Assembly (NCBI GenBank): GCA_051294375.1
Contig: CM119268.1
Span: forward strand, 1,819,486-1,883,485
Reading direction: 5' to 3'
DNA: 64,000 nucleotides
Source: Paraspadella gotoi
Lineage: Eukaryota; Chaetognatha
The translations under genes and the position numbers were made by a program. Within the stretch, counting starts at the first letter, position 1. Each line of letters begins with the position of its first letter. Of this stretch, positions 1-11,806 are shown piece by piece. The notes under the pieces were generated by a model. That model was not told the origin of the DNA, searched no databases, and saw nothing but the letters and a program-made list of their open reading frames with translations.

Positions 1-1229
1 ATCTTGCAAAATCCGGATATCAGAGCAGTTTCCTTCGTTGGCTCAGATCAGGTAAATTTTAGTGAAAAACACAAATTACGTATTAAAGACAAAATGACGT
101 ATTACCATCGTCAACTGTTACACCAGGCCGGTCAGTACATTTACGAAGAAGGCGCCAAAAGGGGCAAGCGCGTTCAATCCAACATGGGCGCTAAAAATCA
201 CGGGGTAATCATGCCGGACGCCAACAAAGAAAACACGCTCAACCAACTCGTCGGGGCCGCTTTCGGCGCCGCCGGTCAGCGCTGCATGGCGCTATCGACG
301 GCTATTTTCGTGGGCAAGGCGAAAGACTGGATTCCGGAATTGGTGGAGCGGGCCCAAAAGCTCAAAGGTAATTATTAAACTTATTAAACTTCTCTACGAT
401 GTCAGTTAAGGAACATTTTATTTTATTTTTTCAATCGTGATCGCAGTCAATGCCGGACACGAACCGGGCGCCGATTTGGGTCCCGTAATTTCCCCCGAAG
501 CAAAGAATCGAATCTGCGATTTGATTCAGTCCGGCGCCAACGAGGGCGCCGAGGTCGTCCTCGACGGCAGGACCATCTCCGTTCCAGGGTAAAGCCGCTG
601 CCCGTTCAAAGCATTTTCGATTCTCACTCTGAACTCGAAGATGAACACAAAAAATTTGGGTTTACAGATACGAAAGCGGAAACTTTGTGGGGCCGACCGT
701 GTTGACGAACGTCAAGCCAAACATGGAGTGTTATCAGGAAGAAATCTTCGGGCCCGTGCTCGTCACTTTGGAGGCGGAAACGCTGGACGAGGCCGTCGAC
801 ATCATTAATAGGTTAGTAACGCTAAGCATTTAATAAGAATGAAACATTTTCCCCAAAAAAATATTTTATTTTCAGTAACCGTTACGGCAACGGGACCGCC
901 ATCTTCACCACCAACGGAGCCACGGCTCGCAAGTTCACCAACGACATCGACGTGGGTCAAGTGGGCATCAACGTCCCCATCCCCGTTCCGCTCCCGATGT
1001 TCTCCTTCACGGGGTCGAGGTAATTATCGAGTTGAGAGAAGAATTGATTCCTTCTTCATTTTCCTCTTTCCTCTTTCCCTCCCTCAGAGGCTCTTTCCGA
1101 GGAGACGCCAATTTTTACGGCAAGGGCGCCATCCAGTTTTACACCCAAGTCAAGACTGTGACGTCGCAGTGGAAAGAGGAGGACGTCACGCACACCAAGG
1201 CGGCCGTCAGCATGCCCGTCTTGCAGTAG
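1..1229 (+). CDS. ALDH6A1: Methylmalonate-semialdehyde dehydrogenase, C-terminal part (5' end outside window)
   Basis: Exons 1-51, 127-367, 447-588, 668-811, 876-1019 and 1088-1229 (TAG at 1227). Joined they encode 287 residues, the C-terminal half of the CoA-acylating aldehyde dehydrogenase that acts in mitochondrial valine and thymine breakdown. The catalytic cysteine lies in GQRCMALS (exon 2). Other family-specific strings are [36 protein letters not shown] and [16 protein letters not shown]. All introns are GT-AG, 64-79 bp long, with T-rich acceptors. The N-terminal part and any transit peptide lie left of the window. No clear AATAAA signal follows the stop; a run of T at about 1291-1302 comes next. 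Confidence 0.95.
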
Positions 1230-1594
1230 ACGGACTCGTCTTCTTCGACGAGAAAAAAAAATGTTATTTGTGTTACAAATTTCTCAAGTTTTTTTTTTTT
1301 TATAACTTCAACAATAACTTGTTCGTTAGTGATTCAAATTTATTTCGCGATATTTTACAGCCAGTCAAAACTTTTACTGACAAGTCAATTTTAGTTTAAT
1401 TTTTAGTTTCCCTCTTTATTAATAATTTAACTTAATTCGTCCGTATTGACAGCTTCTTTATACATGCCGCTTTTTTCGTTTTAAGTTCGTTATCCTTTAT
1501 GAAAAATCGTGATCCCTGGTAAGCCGAGACCCGGAAACAATCACACGACTATCCCAACTGTTGTTCACCCACAGACACCCCCCCCAAAAAAAAA
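1230..1594. other. Spacer between ALDH6A1 and CCDC28
   Basis: AT-rich spacer holding the ALDH6A1 3' UTR. Near the right end a pyrimidine-containing stretch ends in CACCCACAG (acceptor AG at 1573-1574), 20 bases before the CCDC28 start codon. I take it as a splice acceptor for a 5' leader. No other gene is visible. Confidence 0.5.
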
Positions 1595-2491
<897 letters not shown>

Positions 2492-2695
2492 CGATTCTTT
2501 TTTTTCTTTTCCACTCGCTCTCGTCGTATTTGACATTCTAGTCAATTTTTCTTCTTTTTTCTTTATTAGTTATTAGTTTCTGTTATTACTGCATCCGAAC
2601 AGAAAATGTTGTGATCGAAACGCGCTCGGAACTCCCGATATCCTGGGCGTCGAACGAGACTATGAATCGGACTCGAACATTCGTTCACGGCAAAA

Positions 2696-5600
2696 ATGAC
2701 TTCGCTCGCATTGACCTTGTGCCCGGGTCGAGTTCTTCTCGCGTCGTCCAGGGGCGTTGGACGTTCGTGGCAGAAAACCGCGTGGCGCGAGACGCTTTCG
2801 CCGGGACTACTTTGTGACGCGTCGCTGGCTCGTCAACGACGGATCTTTCGGACATTCGCGCCGAATTTGAGAAAAATCGTCAGCGATGGGGCGCAGCAGA
2901 CCCAATGGAAAAGGGGCATTGCTCAGGTGGGAGTTTGGCATGGGTCTGTGATGATAGTGCTATTTGCTGTTGGGTTGTGTTTTGTTGCTATGAATTCATC
3001 TTTCTTTTTTTATAATCTGTGTGTTTTTTTTTTTGGCTATGCAGCTCCGCTCACGAGCCTTATTGGTAATGTACCGCACGCTTATTTTAGGGTAACAGCA
3101 TTTAGTAAGTACAGTTGTAGGAATTACTAAATTTCTTATTGGAAATTTTGACATTGGTTGCAAGTTGCTCAGAGCTGCATGTTCAATGAACATAAATTTT
3201 TTTTACCTGAAATGTGAAGCTTTTTAAAACTTCATTTTTGTGATGAACGGATCTCGTTGCGAGCTATAATTAAATGCATGAATTATAATGTTTTTTTTAC
3301 CGTCGCTCTCTTGATCGCTCACTCGTGCATAGTTATTAGTTAATCTAGAGATTAAGTTGAATGACTTTGATCACATTTGCATCTTTTTTAACTCTCAAGC
3401 ATTGCGAGATATGTCGTCGTTGATAAGGTTACCCTTGTACTCAGTTTTTTTTTATTGTACAAGTGTGTAATCTTATTACCTCTAGTCACAAATTTTTTTT
3501 TAAATTTTCGCTATTTCTATTTATATTGATCTCTGGTCCAAAGCTCGTAAAAACCTTATTCGAAGAGACTAGCGAAGTTCATGATTCAATCCATGACTGC
3601 GAATCATCCGGAGTAAGAATTAATCGAGAAACTTTTTTTTCAAGTTCATTTAATTTCTTATCATTTTATATCGCAAATTGTATATTCATTTTTATAGTTT
3701 TAATTATCAACAACTTTTATATATTGTCTGTCGTAAAAATGTCAAAGTTTTAAATTTAATCCAAATCTCTAATCTGCTTTTGAGTTTTATTATTAGCAAC
3801 AGTTGATTTTAATAATTTAGTTGACTGTTTCCAATAAGTACAGAATTATTTGGCACCTTCTAAAAATTAATTACCTACATAGTAATACTAGTTGTCAATC
3901 GGAATTCAAGGTTAAAAATCACCTGGAGATGCTAACAGATCTAGTATAATGTTGTTCATTTCGCTGATATTTTCTTTTTCTGTTTTAACCCAGTTTCTTC
4001 GCAACAAGTTCCCTCGTCTCGCCGCCCGAAGTGGAGACAAAAGAACTTGCTTTCACGCCCATGGAACGCCGGGAACCGCGGCCGACACAGGCGTCAAAGA
4101 AGCTAAGGTTCAAATTGTCATTTTCTTTCTCTCTATAAGTGGTTATTTGAATTAAAGATGAAAACTTCCCATCTCACAGATTAGTCACTGGGAGATCGTT
4201 GGAAAAATGCTGGGCTACGTCTGGCCTAAAGACAACATTGGCGTTCGAGTCCGCGTCGTCGTCGCCCTCAGCCTCCTCGTCGGTTCCAAGCTGCTCAACA
4301 TCGCCGTCCCCTTTTTCTTCAAGCAAGCAGTGGATGACATCAACCGGATAACCGGTGCCCAATAGACATCGTTACGAGTTCCGAACCCCCTCAAGATTAT
4401 CGATCTCTCCTTGCCAAAGGTTCCAATCTGTCGGTAGACGACGCCGAGTCCACGGTCTTGACGTTCGTGATGGCGCTGCTGATCGGCTACGGCATCGCCC
4501 GCGCCGGCGCTTCCGCTCTCAACGAGCTGCGCAACGCCGTGTTCGCCAATGTCGCCCAGTCGTCGATCCGAAGGGTCGCACGGAACGTCTTCCTTCATCT
4601 TCACAACCTCGACCTCTCCTTTCATCTCTCTCGGCAAACGGGTGAAGGAGGGGGGGGGACACATATGACTCTTGCGTTAGAGAATAAAATACGAAACAAA
4701 ATTTTAACTATCGTAAATTGATCGAATAAGAAGCTTTTGTGGAGCAACAACAACGACGACAACAAGCATCCTTTTCCTTCTCTCGAAATTGTTACTATCT
4801 CGTTTCAGGCGGACTTTCGAAAGCCATCGATCGCGGCAGCCGCGGCATCAATTTCGTTCTCTCCGCCCTCGTATTCAACGTGGTTCCCCTCATCTTCGAA
4901 GTCTCTCTCGTCTCCGGTATTTTGTGGTACAACTGCGGAGGAAAATACGCTCTAGTCACCCTCGGATGCGTCGGCGCCTACTCGGTCTTCACGCTCAGGT
5001 CGAGATTCTTAAAGTCGTCCCGTTTGAAGATTTTGATGTTGATCGAGTGTTTCGTCAATCCTCTACGCAGCATCACTTCGTGGCGCACCAAGTTTCGCGT
5101 CGACATGAACGCGGCCGACAACGAAGCCGGCAACAAAGCCATCGATTCCCTCATCAACTACGAGACGGTCAAACTCTTCAACAACGAACGTCACGAGGTC
5201 TCTCGGTACGATAAATTTCTCAAAATCTACGAAGTCGCTTCTCTGAAGACCACCACGTCGCTGGCCCTTTTGAACTGGGGGCAGAACGCCATCTTCAGTG
5301 CGGGTCAGAAAGAAAAAAACAAGTTTTTCCCAACTCGGCGAGCCCTTATTTCGATTTCACGGGTCTCATCTTGATTTAGGCTTGGCCACGATCATGGTCA
5401 TGGCGGCGAAGGACATCGCCTCTGGCACCATGACGGTGGGCGACCTTGTCATGGTCAACGGCCTTCTTTTTCAACTCTCCATTCCACTCAACTTTCTCGG
5501 GTCAGTTTACCGAGAAGTGAGGCAGTCGCTGATCGACATGCAGACCATGTTCGCCTTGTTGGAGGTCGATACTAAGGTAAGTTGAGCGTTGCCGTGATTC

Positions 5601-6660
5601 CTTGTGGTTGTAGTCGTGATTTCGGCTCTTCCTCTCTTAAGATCGCGTCTCAAGCGAAAGCCCCTGTTTTGAGAGTGGACCCGTCATCGTCGGACGTCGT
5701 CTTCGAAGACGTAATGTTCTCCTACGTCAAGGGCCATCCAATCCTCGACGGAATGTCTTTCACAGTCCCTTCGGGGAAGAAAATCGCCATCGTCGGCGGG
5801 AGCGGGTCCGGAAAGTCAACCATTGTCCGGCTTTTGTACAGGTGCGCTTGAGGGGTTAAATAAGATGTTCATCGTTCATGAAGACCGATTTTTTTTCTAC
5901 CTGCCCAGATTCTACGACCCCCTCCGAGGCGGAATCCGCGTCGCAGGTCAGGACATTCGATCTGTCGACTTGGAATCCCTTCGACGCGAGATCGGCGTCG
6001 TGCCGCAGGACACCGTCCTCTTCCACGACACCATCTTCTACAACATTCACTATGGCGATTTGAGCAAGTCGGCCGAAGACGTCTTCAACGCAGCCAAGAT
6101 GGCGAACGTCCATGAAGCCATCCTCCACATGCCCGGCGGATACAAGACCATGGTCGGGGAGCGAGGCCTCAAGTTGTCGGGAGGCGAGAAGCAAAGGGTA
6201 GCCATCGCTAGGGCGATATTGAAAGGTGGGGGGAGATAACTATTTGGAGTATTTGGTGGATCACAATTCATAACGATTTTTTTTCGTTTTAGCGGCTCCG
6301 ATCATAATTTACGACGAGGCAACCTCCAGCTTGGATTCCATAACTGGTAGCTTTGCTTAGCATTTGCGCCATTCAATACTGAAGATGAGACTTTTATTTT
6401 CCTCTTTCTTTTTTAAAGAACAAAAGATCCTGGAGGCGGTGCGCAAGGCGACGGCGGGAAAGACTTCCGTCTTCATCGCCCATCGCCTCTCGACTGTGAT
6501 GGACGCGGACGAGATCCTCGTCCTCCAAGACGGCGGAATTGTGGAACGAGGGACGCACGCCCAACTGCTGGAGGACGAGGGCGGAGTCTACGCTGAGATG
6601 TGGCGACGTCAAATGGAAACGAACGAGAATCAGGAAGAAGCGTCTCAGGTCGACCCCTGA
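2696..6660 (+). CDS. ABCB7: Mitochondrial ABC transporter ABCB7 (Fe-S cluster export, half transporter)
   Basis: Eleven exons: 2696-2926, 3994-4107, 4180-4354, 4420-4641, 4809-4998, 5071-5303, 5380-5576, 5642-5841, 5909-6225, 6293-6346 and 6419-6660. They join to 724 residues (human 752). The Arg/Ser-rich N-terminus fits a mitochondrial presequence. The membrane domain carries the family strings [29 protein letters not shown] and [13 protein letters not shown]. The nucleotide-binding domain has Walker [10 protein letters not shown], signature LSGGEKQR, Walker [13 protein letters not shown] and the H-loop AHRLST. The product exports a glutathione-linked sulfur/Fe-S intermediate from the matrix for cytosolic Fe-S assembly. 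The tail lacks the Cys-containing extension of vertebrate forms. Intron 1 is large (1067 bp) for this window, and a possible cassette exon in it is listed separately. The start at 2696 is chosen because it opens the presequence-like reading frame. Confidence 0.95.
2927..3993 (+). other. ABCB7 intron 1, longest intron in the window
   Basis: AT-rich 1067-bp intron between the presequence exon and the rest of ABCB7. It holds a possible in-frame cassette exon (3544-3612) and several AT-rich open stretches that look like noise. No transposon ends or RNA gene signals were seen. Confidence 0.6.
3544..3612 (+). other. Possible in-frame cassette exon in ABCB7 intron 1
   Basis: 69 bases (23 codons, phase 0 on both sides) between a pyrimidine-rich acceptor ending CCAAAG and a consensus donor GTAAGA. 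It would encode [20 protein letters not shown] and three more residues. Nothing in ABCB7 families demands it, so it may be a chance or alternative exon. Confidence 0.25.
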
Positions 6661-7019
6661 TGAAAAAGACGATACGCCTCCAAGACTTGTTTTTTTGTTG
6701 AAACCACTCCACGTTTACATTGAGTACCATTGGGTGGGAATTTGATTATTTGAAAATTTGTTCGTTTCGTATTCATCTCTCTAGCACCTGTTGATCTTTT
6801 GATTTCATTTTACTTTTAAATTATGAAACAGAGATTGTTTAATGTTTACCAATCGCGACGCGTGAATATTGAAATTTTCAACGGTTTTGACAAGACACAG
6901 CTGCTTGGTTTCCCATTGGATCGAGCGAAAAATTATTACCTTTCAATTATACATTAATTTTAAAACATATTTTTTAAATTAATGACGCATTTTATTAAAA
7001 TCGTTCAATCACTACTACC
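6661..7019. other. Spacer between ABCB7 and GLYAT-like gene
   Basis: About 360 bp of AT-rich DNA: ABCB7 3' UTR followed by the putative promoter or 5' UTR of the GLYAT-like gene. No RNA gene, repeat or further ORF with protein-like composition was seen. Confidence 0.5.
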
Positions 7020-7883
7020 ATGCCTGTGGCATCTTCCCCCGGGGACTTCGACGCCATTTTAAAATTTCTTCACAATCTCCCTGGTGGTTTTTCACCGCTC
7101 GTTAACGTTGTGACCAAACTGCGCTGCGGTCGAGCCGGCCTCGTCGACTGCCCGCTTTACTTTGACGGCCCCGAAGACGTGCAGACGGTGCTATGGTTCA
7201 ATGTTTACGCCATCCAGTATTGTGGTACGCATAGAATTTGCGTGGAGACGACTGATGCCGAAAGTTTGCGTCGTTTGTGCGACGAGTCGGGTCTGTCTGG
7301 TTGCGACGCCTTTAGATTGGCCGCCGTCCGTCCCGAATCCGAGGAGATGGTTCGATCCCTCTTTCCGGCCTGGCGCCAGAGACATGAATGTGTCGAGGCC
7401 GAAGTCTTGTACTTGCCGAGAGAGGCGGAGATCGGCAGCTTGTCTTGTCCCGAAGGCTACACCTTCCGAGCAGCCATCGACGACGACGTTGCCTTTTTCC
7501 ACGACAATTGGAAATTCTCCTCGGGATCCGAAGTTCCGACGGATGTGGCGGAAAAATATGGCGTCATATTTGGTTTAATGCCTTCGGTTGTTGTTCTCCA
7601 TGGAGACGGAGTCGTGGGCGCCGGACTCCAGGACATAGGAGGAAGCGTGGACAAAGTGTTGGTGGCGAAGGAGCACCGCGGAAAGGGCGTCGGTTCTTTC
7701 ATCGTCCGTCGATTGTCGCAACTCATTCGGGACGAGGACAACGATTCTGTCCCGTTCACGTACGTCGAACCCTCCAACGACGGAGGGAAAAAGTTGTTCG
7801 AAAAATTGGGCTTTCGTAAGTGGGAGGATTTGACGCTAATTTGGGCCACTGTCGGCAAGGGAGAAATGGGTTGCAGTTGTTAA
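7020..7883 (+). CDS. GLYAT/FR47-like GNAT N-acyltransferase
   Basis: Intronless ORF of 287 residues. The C-terminal half has the GNAT acetyl-CoA loop (VLVAKEHRGKGVGSFIV, with the R-G-K-G-V-G signature) and a GKKLFEKLGFRKW ending typical of GNAT beta-6/7. The N-terminal half (FDAILKFLHNLP, YAIQYCG) resembles the divergent first domain of glycine N-acyltransferase-like proteins. It probably transfers an acyl group from CoA to an amine such as glycine; the substrate cannot be read from sequence. The ATG at 7020 has no clear acceptor AG nearby, unlike most genes here. A polyadenylation signal AATAAA is at 8009-8014. Confidence 0.72.
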   Translation: MPVASSPGDFDAILKFLHNLPGGFSPLVNVVTKLRCGRAGLVDCPLYFDGPEDVQTVLWFNVYAIQYCGTHRICVETTDAESLRRLCDESGLSGCDAFRLAAVRPESEEMVRSLFPAWRQRHECVEAEVLYLPREAEIGSLSCPEGYTFRAAIDDDVAFFHDNWKFSSGSEVPTDVAEKYGVIFGLMPSVVVLHGDGVVGAGLQDIGGSVDKVLVAKEHRGKGVGSFIVRRLSQLIRDEDNDSVPFTYVEPSNDGGKKLFEKLGFRKWEDLTLIWATVGKGEMGCSC

Positions 7884-8150
7884 GAATTATTTGTGGTTTT
7901 TATGGGTTATTTGGGTGATTTGGGTTTTCCTGTCCATTTCTTGATATATAGGAAGTCGATAGTTAATAATTAATGAGATAACAAATTGCGCTCATACAAA
8001 GGAATATTAATAAAAAAATTAATCTTCTCTACTAGATAATTTTTATGTTAATATTGTTCTTAGTTAGCCTTACGGAGTAGACTCTTTGAGTCTTTGTTAA
8101 TGTAAAGTAAAAGCTATGGAATGCGCTGGAAGGCCCGATGACGTAGAAAT

Positions 8151-8684
8151 ATGTTTGAGGGGAAAATGAAACGATTTAAAGTCTGTGAAAAAGAACATGA
8201 AATGCCTCGATTCGCCGACTCGTGGCCTCGAGATAAAACCTCGAAAATGCGGGGTAAACGGTCGATTCCGTTCTCAGTCGATTCCGGCGAATATCGCCGC
8301 TTCCAGATTTTGGAAGAAATCATTCGGAAGAAGATGGAAAGAGGACGCTGGGCGATCAGAATAAAGTGGACGTAACCCGAGCGACGCGGACGATTGTCGA
8401 CCAATCGCTGGAGGTCGCTGTTTTGGTTCATTTCGTCGACGAAAAGCCGATAATCGTGGTGAGCGAAGTGGACGAGGCCCATATCGGAACCTGGTCAGTG
8501 AGGGACGTTCACAACTTTATCAGGGGGATCGAGGGGTGCTCGCAGTACGCCGAGGAGTTCGTTTACGCAGGAGATCGACGGCCAAGCCTTGATGCTGCTG
8601 AATGAGGATCATTTGATGATCAATCTCAAAGTCAAACTCGGTCCCTCGTTGAAGATCCTCGCCAAAGTTAAGGAGAGGAAGTGA
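8151..8684 (+). pseudogene. SAM-domain gene (Polyhomeotic-type), reading frame broken
   Basis: A sterile alpha motif of the Polyhomeotic/L3MBTL type is readable in two frames. 8465-8569 encodes a GTWSVRDVHNFIRGIEGC-like first half. 8571-8684 encodes EIDGQALMLLNEDHLM and KLGPSLKILAKVKERK, ending in TGA. The join at 8569-8571 is out of frame by one base. Upstream, an ATG at 8151 opens a 74-codon basic ORF in the same frame as the second SAM half, but it stops at 8375, so a second shift would be needed. SAM domains of this type polymerise Polycomb complexes. Either this is a decayed gene copy, the assembly has indels, or unrecognised introns exist; a short intron here would be only 26-35 bp. I favour pseudogene or assembly error. 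Confidence 0.5.
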
Positions 8685-8815
8685 TTTATATTTTGAAAAG
8701 ATCATGACCCAGCGTATTTCTCATTTTTTGCCTTTTGTTATTTTCATAAAGTGCCTTACATCGATATTTATTTTGCCATCGTTTTTGTTTCAGATGAATC
8801 GAATTGCATAGAGAC

Positions 8816-11806
8816 ATGACTTGTAACAAAAACTTTCCGCGGTCTCACTTAGAACCGACGGACCAGGATGTGTTATACAAGTTGGCGGCGGAGCGAGAAA
8901 AAGAGGAGGAGGAGGAGGAAGAGGAAGATCCTTCTTCCAAAGTCGAGGATTTTGACGCAGAGATTGCGGAGAGAATCGATCCCGACCAACGCTTCAAACT
9001 CGCCGCCGTCGCCTCCAGCGATTCCGAGCTCGAATCCGACTGCGACAAGCTCGTCGACGCGACCGAGAATGAGCCGCTCTACAAGCTCGCCCGCCCTTTG
9101 CTTCGCTTGGACGACGAGTGCGCGGAAGAACCCTGGGCGTCCTCGACGGCGTCCTCTCGGCAAATCACCACGCGGTCGCAGACCATCGGGATTCAAACTC
9201 GCCACAGGTCGAGAAACGAACATCCTCTGCGCAACGCCTCCGCCACTCCGCCGCCGCCGAAGCGGAAACGGCACTTGCCCAAGAAAACCGGTTCCGCTCG
9301 AGTCAAGAAAGAAACGGATGGGATCAAAAGGGATTGGGAGAAATGGTGTTCCAGAGACAAGGACGCCTTCTTCGACGCCGTTCGATATTTCGGCAAAGAT
9401 TTCGAGAAGATTCATCGGCACGTCGTCTCCAAACAAACGAAAAATGGGGAAACGAAGACGAAAACCAAGCATCAAATTAGATTCTTTTACTACAGACAAT
9501 GGCAAAAGCTGACCAAACTCATCAAACTTACCTCTTTCCCCGACACCGTTAAAAAGGATCATCAGGAATTGATTTGCCTCGTCAATTACGGGGAAATGCG
9601 GAAAAAATGCGGCGGTCAGGCCGTGAATTTCGTGGACAAAAAGGCGGTCAAGTTGAACGAACTCATATTCACGGGGCAAACCACGTTCAGAGTGAACGGG
9701 AAACTGACGCGGGTCAAATCCCCAGTGGCTCCGGCTTTAAAGAGAATGACGCACGATCGAACCGAAGTAGAGCCGAACGAAAACCCGCCGACTCCGCTGC
9801 CTCCTCTTCCTCCAACCGTCACCATCAAATTGAGACCGCGCTTAAACCAAGACTACGCTTACGTACACCAAGTGTGCGTGCAAAACCCTTACATACAGTT
9901 TTCTGTCTGTCCGCAAAAACCTCTCGGAGCGCTGATTTCCTTTTTGGAGAATAAGTGGATTCCCGCCAAACAGAAATGTAGCATTTCCCAAAAACCTCGA
10001 ATACGCGTTTTTTCTCCTCCCAACTCTTCCTTCGCTTTGTTCGAACTCGAAAAGACGAAGAAAAACAAAACGGACTCTGAATGTTCGGTTCAATTAGAAG
10101 CTCCCTCCGTCTCGCCGCCAGCGAACGTAGAATGCGAAAGTTCGGAACCAACCGAGTTAAAACCGATCAACGTTCGAAACAAAAAACCCAAAACGAATCG
10201 GACGCGAAAAGTTTCGGAAAAAAGCGACAAACCGTACGACGACGCTGATGATTTAACCTGGTCTTTGGAACAATCGGAAAATATTCTCATCGGCGACTTA
10301 TTCGTTATGTTCGGAATGCCGACTCTCCTCGAATTACAATACTCGTTCATAGAAACCGCTCTGACCAAAAAGTCCGTAGATGGGAGTAAAGTGGTATTTC
10401 GATATAAAGATATGGACTTTTCGTTGGCTCTGAGCCGTCTCCTTAACCTCGCCTCAATCGAATACCTCGAGGAGAAAGAGAGGTCGAAGAATGATAGTAA
10501 TAACAAGTCGTCTTGTAAACATTGTGGATCGACGATATCACGCTCGGCCCCAACTGTTGCCCCTTTCAGTTCTCCGTCAAGTCTACCCGGTTCTCCTTCG
10601 AGTTCAGGGACTTGCCGACGCCGTGCCAAAAGTACCTTAGCTACGGAAGGTTGTCCGACGACGCCTAAAGGTAGAAAAGCACAAGCGGCTCGACTTTTGA
10701 ACGCGCCCTTAGTGAATGAAAAAACAACTTCGGATGAAGCATCGTTAAAAACAGCGTCTTCCGTCTTTGCCGTTCCCTCTTCCATTCCACTTAAGAGCAG
10801 GACCGTACCGAAATCTAAACCCGAATGCGAAATTGGTTCAAACGTATTGCAGGACGCTCAAACTGCCGAGGCTATTGCGTTCAAGCAACAGCTGGACAAT
10901 TTAAAGCGCTCGCAAGAAGCCGTTATGGCGACGCGACCCGTAAAGATTCGAAATAGAAACTTGGGAAATAGAAAGCCAATTGTGGTCCAACGAATGATAA
11001 CTGCCAGATCGAACATCCCTTCGACGTCTAACGTTGTAAACCTTCAACAAGGAAATATCCTTTCGGTTTCTTTACTACCGACAACCTCTGCTGAAAGAAA
11101 CCAAGACATTCTTCGCGATGCTTTAAAAGCAGCCGACGTTTCAGTAGAATTAGAAAGCGGCTCTTCCGCGCAGCAAAATCATTTTAATATAAATAAAACT
11201 GCAACCAACGCAGAAGCTGCACAACCGAACGTTTCGCAAATGCTCATAGACGTATCGTTGCCCATTTCTGAATCTCTTCCAATAAATACGAATGACTCCC
11301 AAGACTTTGGTCAGAATTTTCACGCGGAATTGGAAATTCTTCCAAGCACATCAACGAAATCAGATACTTATAGTAAATCTCAGGAATCTACAAGTAAACC
11401 TTATGCGACCAAATCTGATAAGAAACCTTTCTCATTAATAACGCCGACCAAGTCTGCGAGACAATCGGAACAGTTGATATCTTGGTTTGGATCTACAGAA
11501 GACTTGACCGTCAGAGATGCAAAATTACCCAACTTTATTCTTACAGATGATTCAAATCATTCCCAAACGAGTAAGGAAAAAACTGAACAATCTCAGGAGA
11601 TAACCGCAGATTGTTCATCGGTAAATTTAAGTTTTTTAAATGAAAACTCGAGCGACTCCATTATGTCTAATTCGAGTGTGGATTTTTCTTTGCAATCGCT
11701 CATAAATGAAAACAGCATGGATTATGCAAACAAGTTCGCTGAGTTAGCTTCTCATATTTCGGAGTCGAGCAGTCAAACATTGGAAACCCCAAAGAAAAAA
11801 TCTTAA
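8816..11806 (+). CDS. CRAMP1: Cramped-like protein (SANT domain chromatin factor)
   Basis: Single exon, 996 residues. An acidic N-terminal segment leads to a Myb/SANT domain at about residues 175-235 (KRDWEKWCSRDKDAFFDAV, HQIRFFYYRQWQKLTKLI). The Cramped-specific region follows (CLVNYGEMRKKCGGQ, KLNELIFTGQTTFRVNGK). Further family blocks are ILIGDLFVMFGMPTLLELQY, KIRNRNLGNRKPIVVQR, and near the C-terminus SLINENSMDYANKFAELASH. Vertebrate CRAMP1 is a nuclear regulator of linker histone genes, and fly cramped is linked to Polycomb. The rest is Ser/Thr-rich and probably disordered. The start is ATG 8816; the earlier ATG at 8794 is in another frame and ends after five codons, giving a small upstream ORF. 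An acceptor-like TTTGTTTCAG ends at 8793. It is unusual for a 3-kb coding region here to have no intron, but NDC1, EXD3 and TERT share this. Confidence 0.93.
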   Translation: MTCNKNFPRSHLEPTDQDVLYKLAAEREKEEEEEEEEDPSSKVEDFDAEIAERIDPDQRFKLAAVASSDSELESDCDKLVDATENEPLYKLARPLLRLDDECAEEPWASSTASSRQITTRSQTIGIQTRHRSRNEHPLRNASATPPPPKRKRHLPKKTGSARVKKETDGIKRDWEKWCSRDKDAFFDAVRYFGKDFEKIHRHVVSKQTKNGETKTKTKHQIRFFYYRQWQKLTKLIKLTSFPDTVKKDHQELICLVNYGEMRKKCGGQAVNFVDKKAVKLNELIFTGQTTFRVNGKLTRVKSPVAPALKRMTHDRTEVEPNENPPTPLPPLPPTVTIKLRPRLNQDYAYVHQVCVQNPYIQFSVCPQKPLGALISFLENKWIPAKQKCSISQKPRIRVFSPPNSSFALFELEKTKKNKTDSECSVQLEAPSVSPPANVECESSEPTELKPINVRNKKPKTNRTRKVSEKSDKPYDDADDLTWSLEQSENILIGDLFVMFGMPTLLELQYSFIETALTKKSVDGSKVVFRYKDMDFSLALSRLLNLASIEYLEEKERSKNDSNNKSSCKHCGSTISRSAPTVAPFSSPSSLPGSPSSSGTCRRRAKSTLATEGCPTTPKGRKAQAARLLNAPLVNEKTTSDEASLKTASSVFAVPSSIPLKSRTVPKSKPECEIGSNVLQDAQTAEAIAFKQQLDNLKRSQEAVMATRPVKIRNRNLGNRKPIVVQRMITARSNIPSTSNVVNLQQGNILSVSLLPTTSAERNQDILRDALKAADVSVELESGSSAQQNHFNINKTATNAEAAQPNVSQMLIDVSLPISESLPINTNDSQDFGQNFHAELEILPSTSTKSDTYSKSQESTSKPYATKSDKKPFSLITPTKSARQSEQLISWFGSTEDLTVRDAKLPNFILTDDSNHSQTSKEKTEQSQEITADCSSVNLSFLNENSSDSIMSNSSVDFSLQSLINENSMDYANKFAELASHISESSSQTLETPKKKS

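Noticed and set aside
2611-2817. 68-codon ORF overlapping the ABCB7 first exon
   Set aside because: The competing frame gives a presequence-like peptide that joins in phase to ABCB7 exon 2; this one does not.
8873-9679. 268-codon ORF antisense to CRAMP1
   Set aside because: Same artefact, opposite the conserved SANT region.
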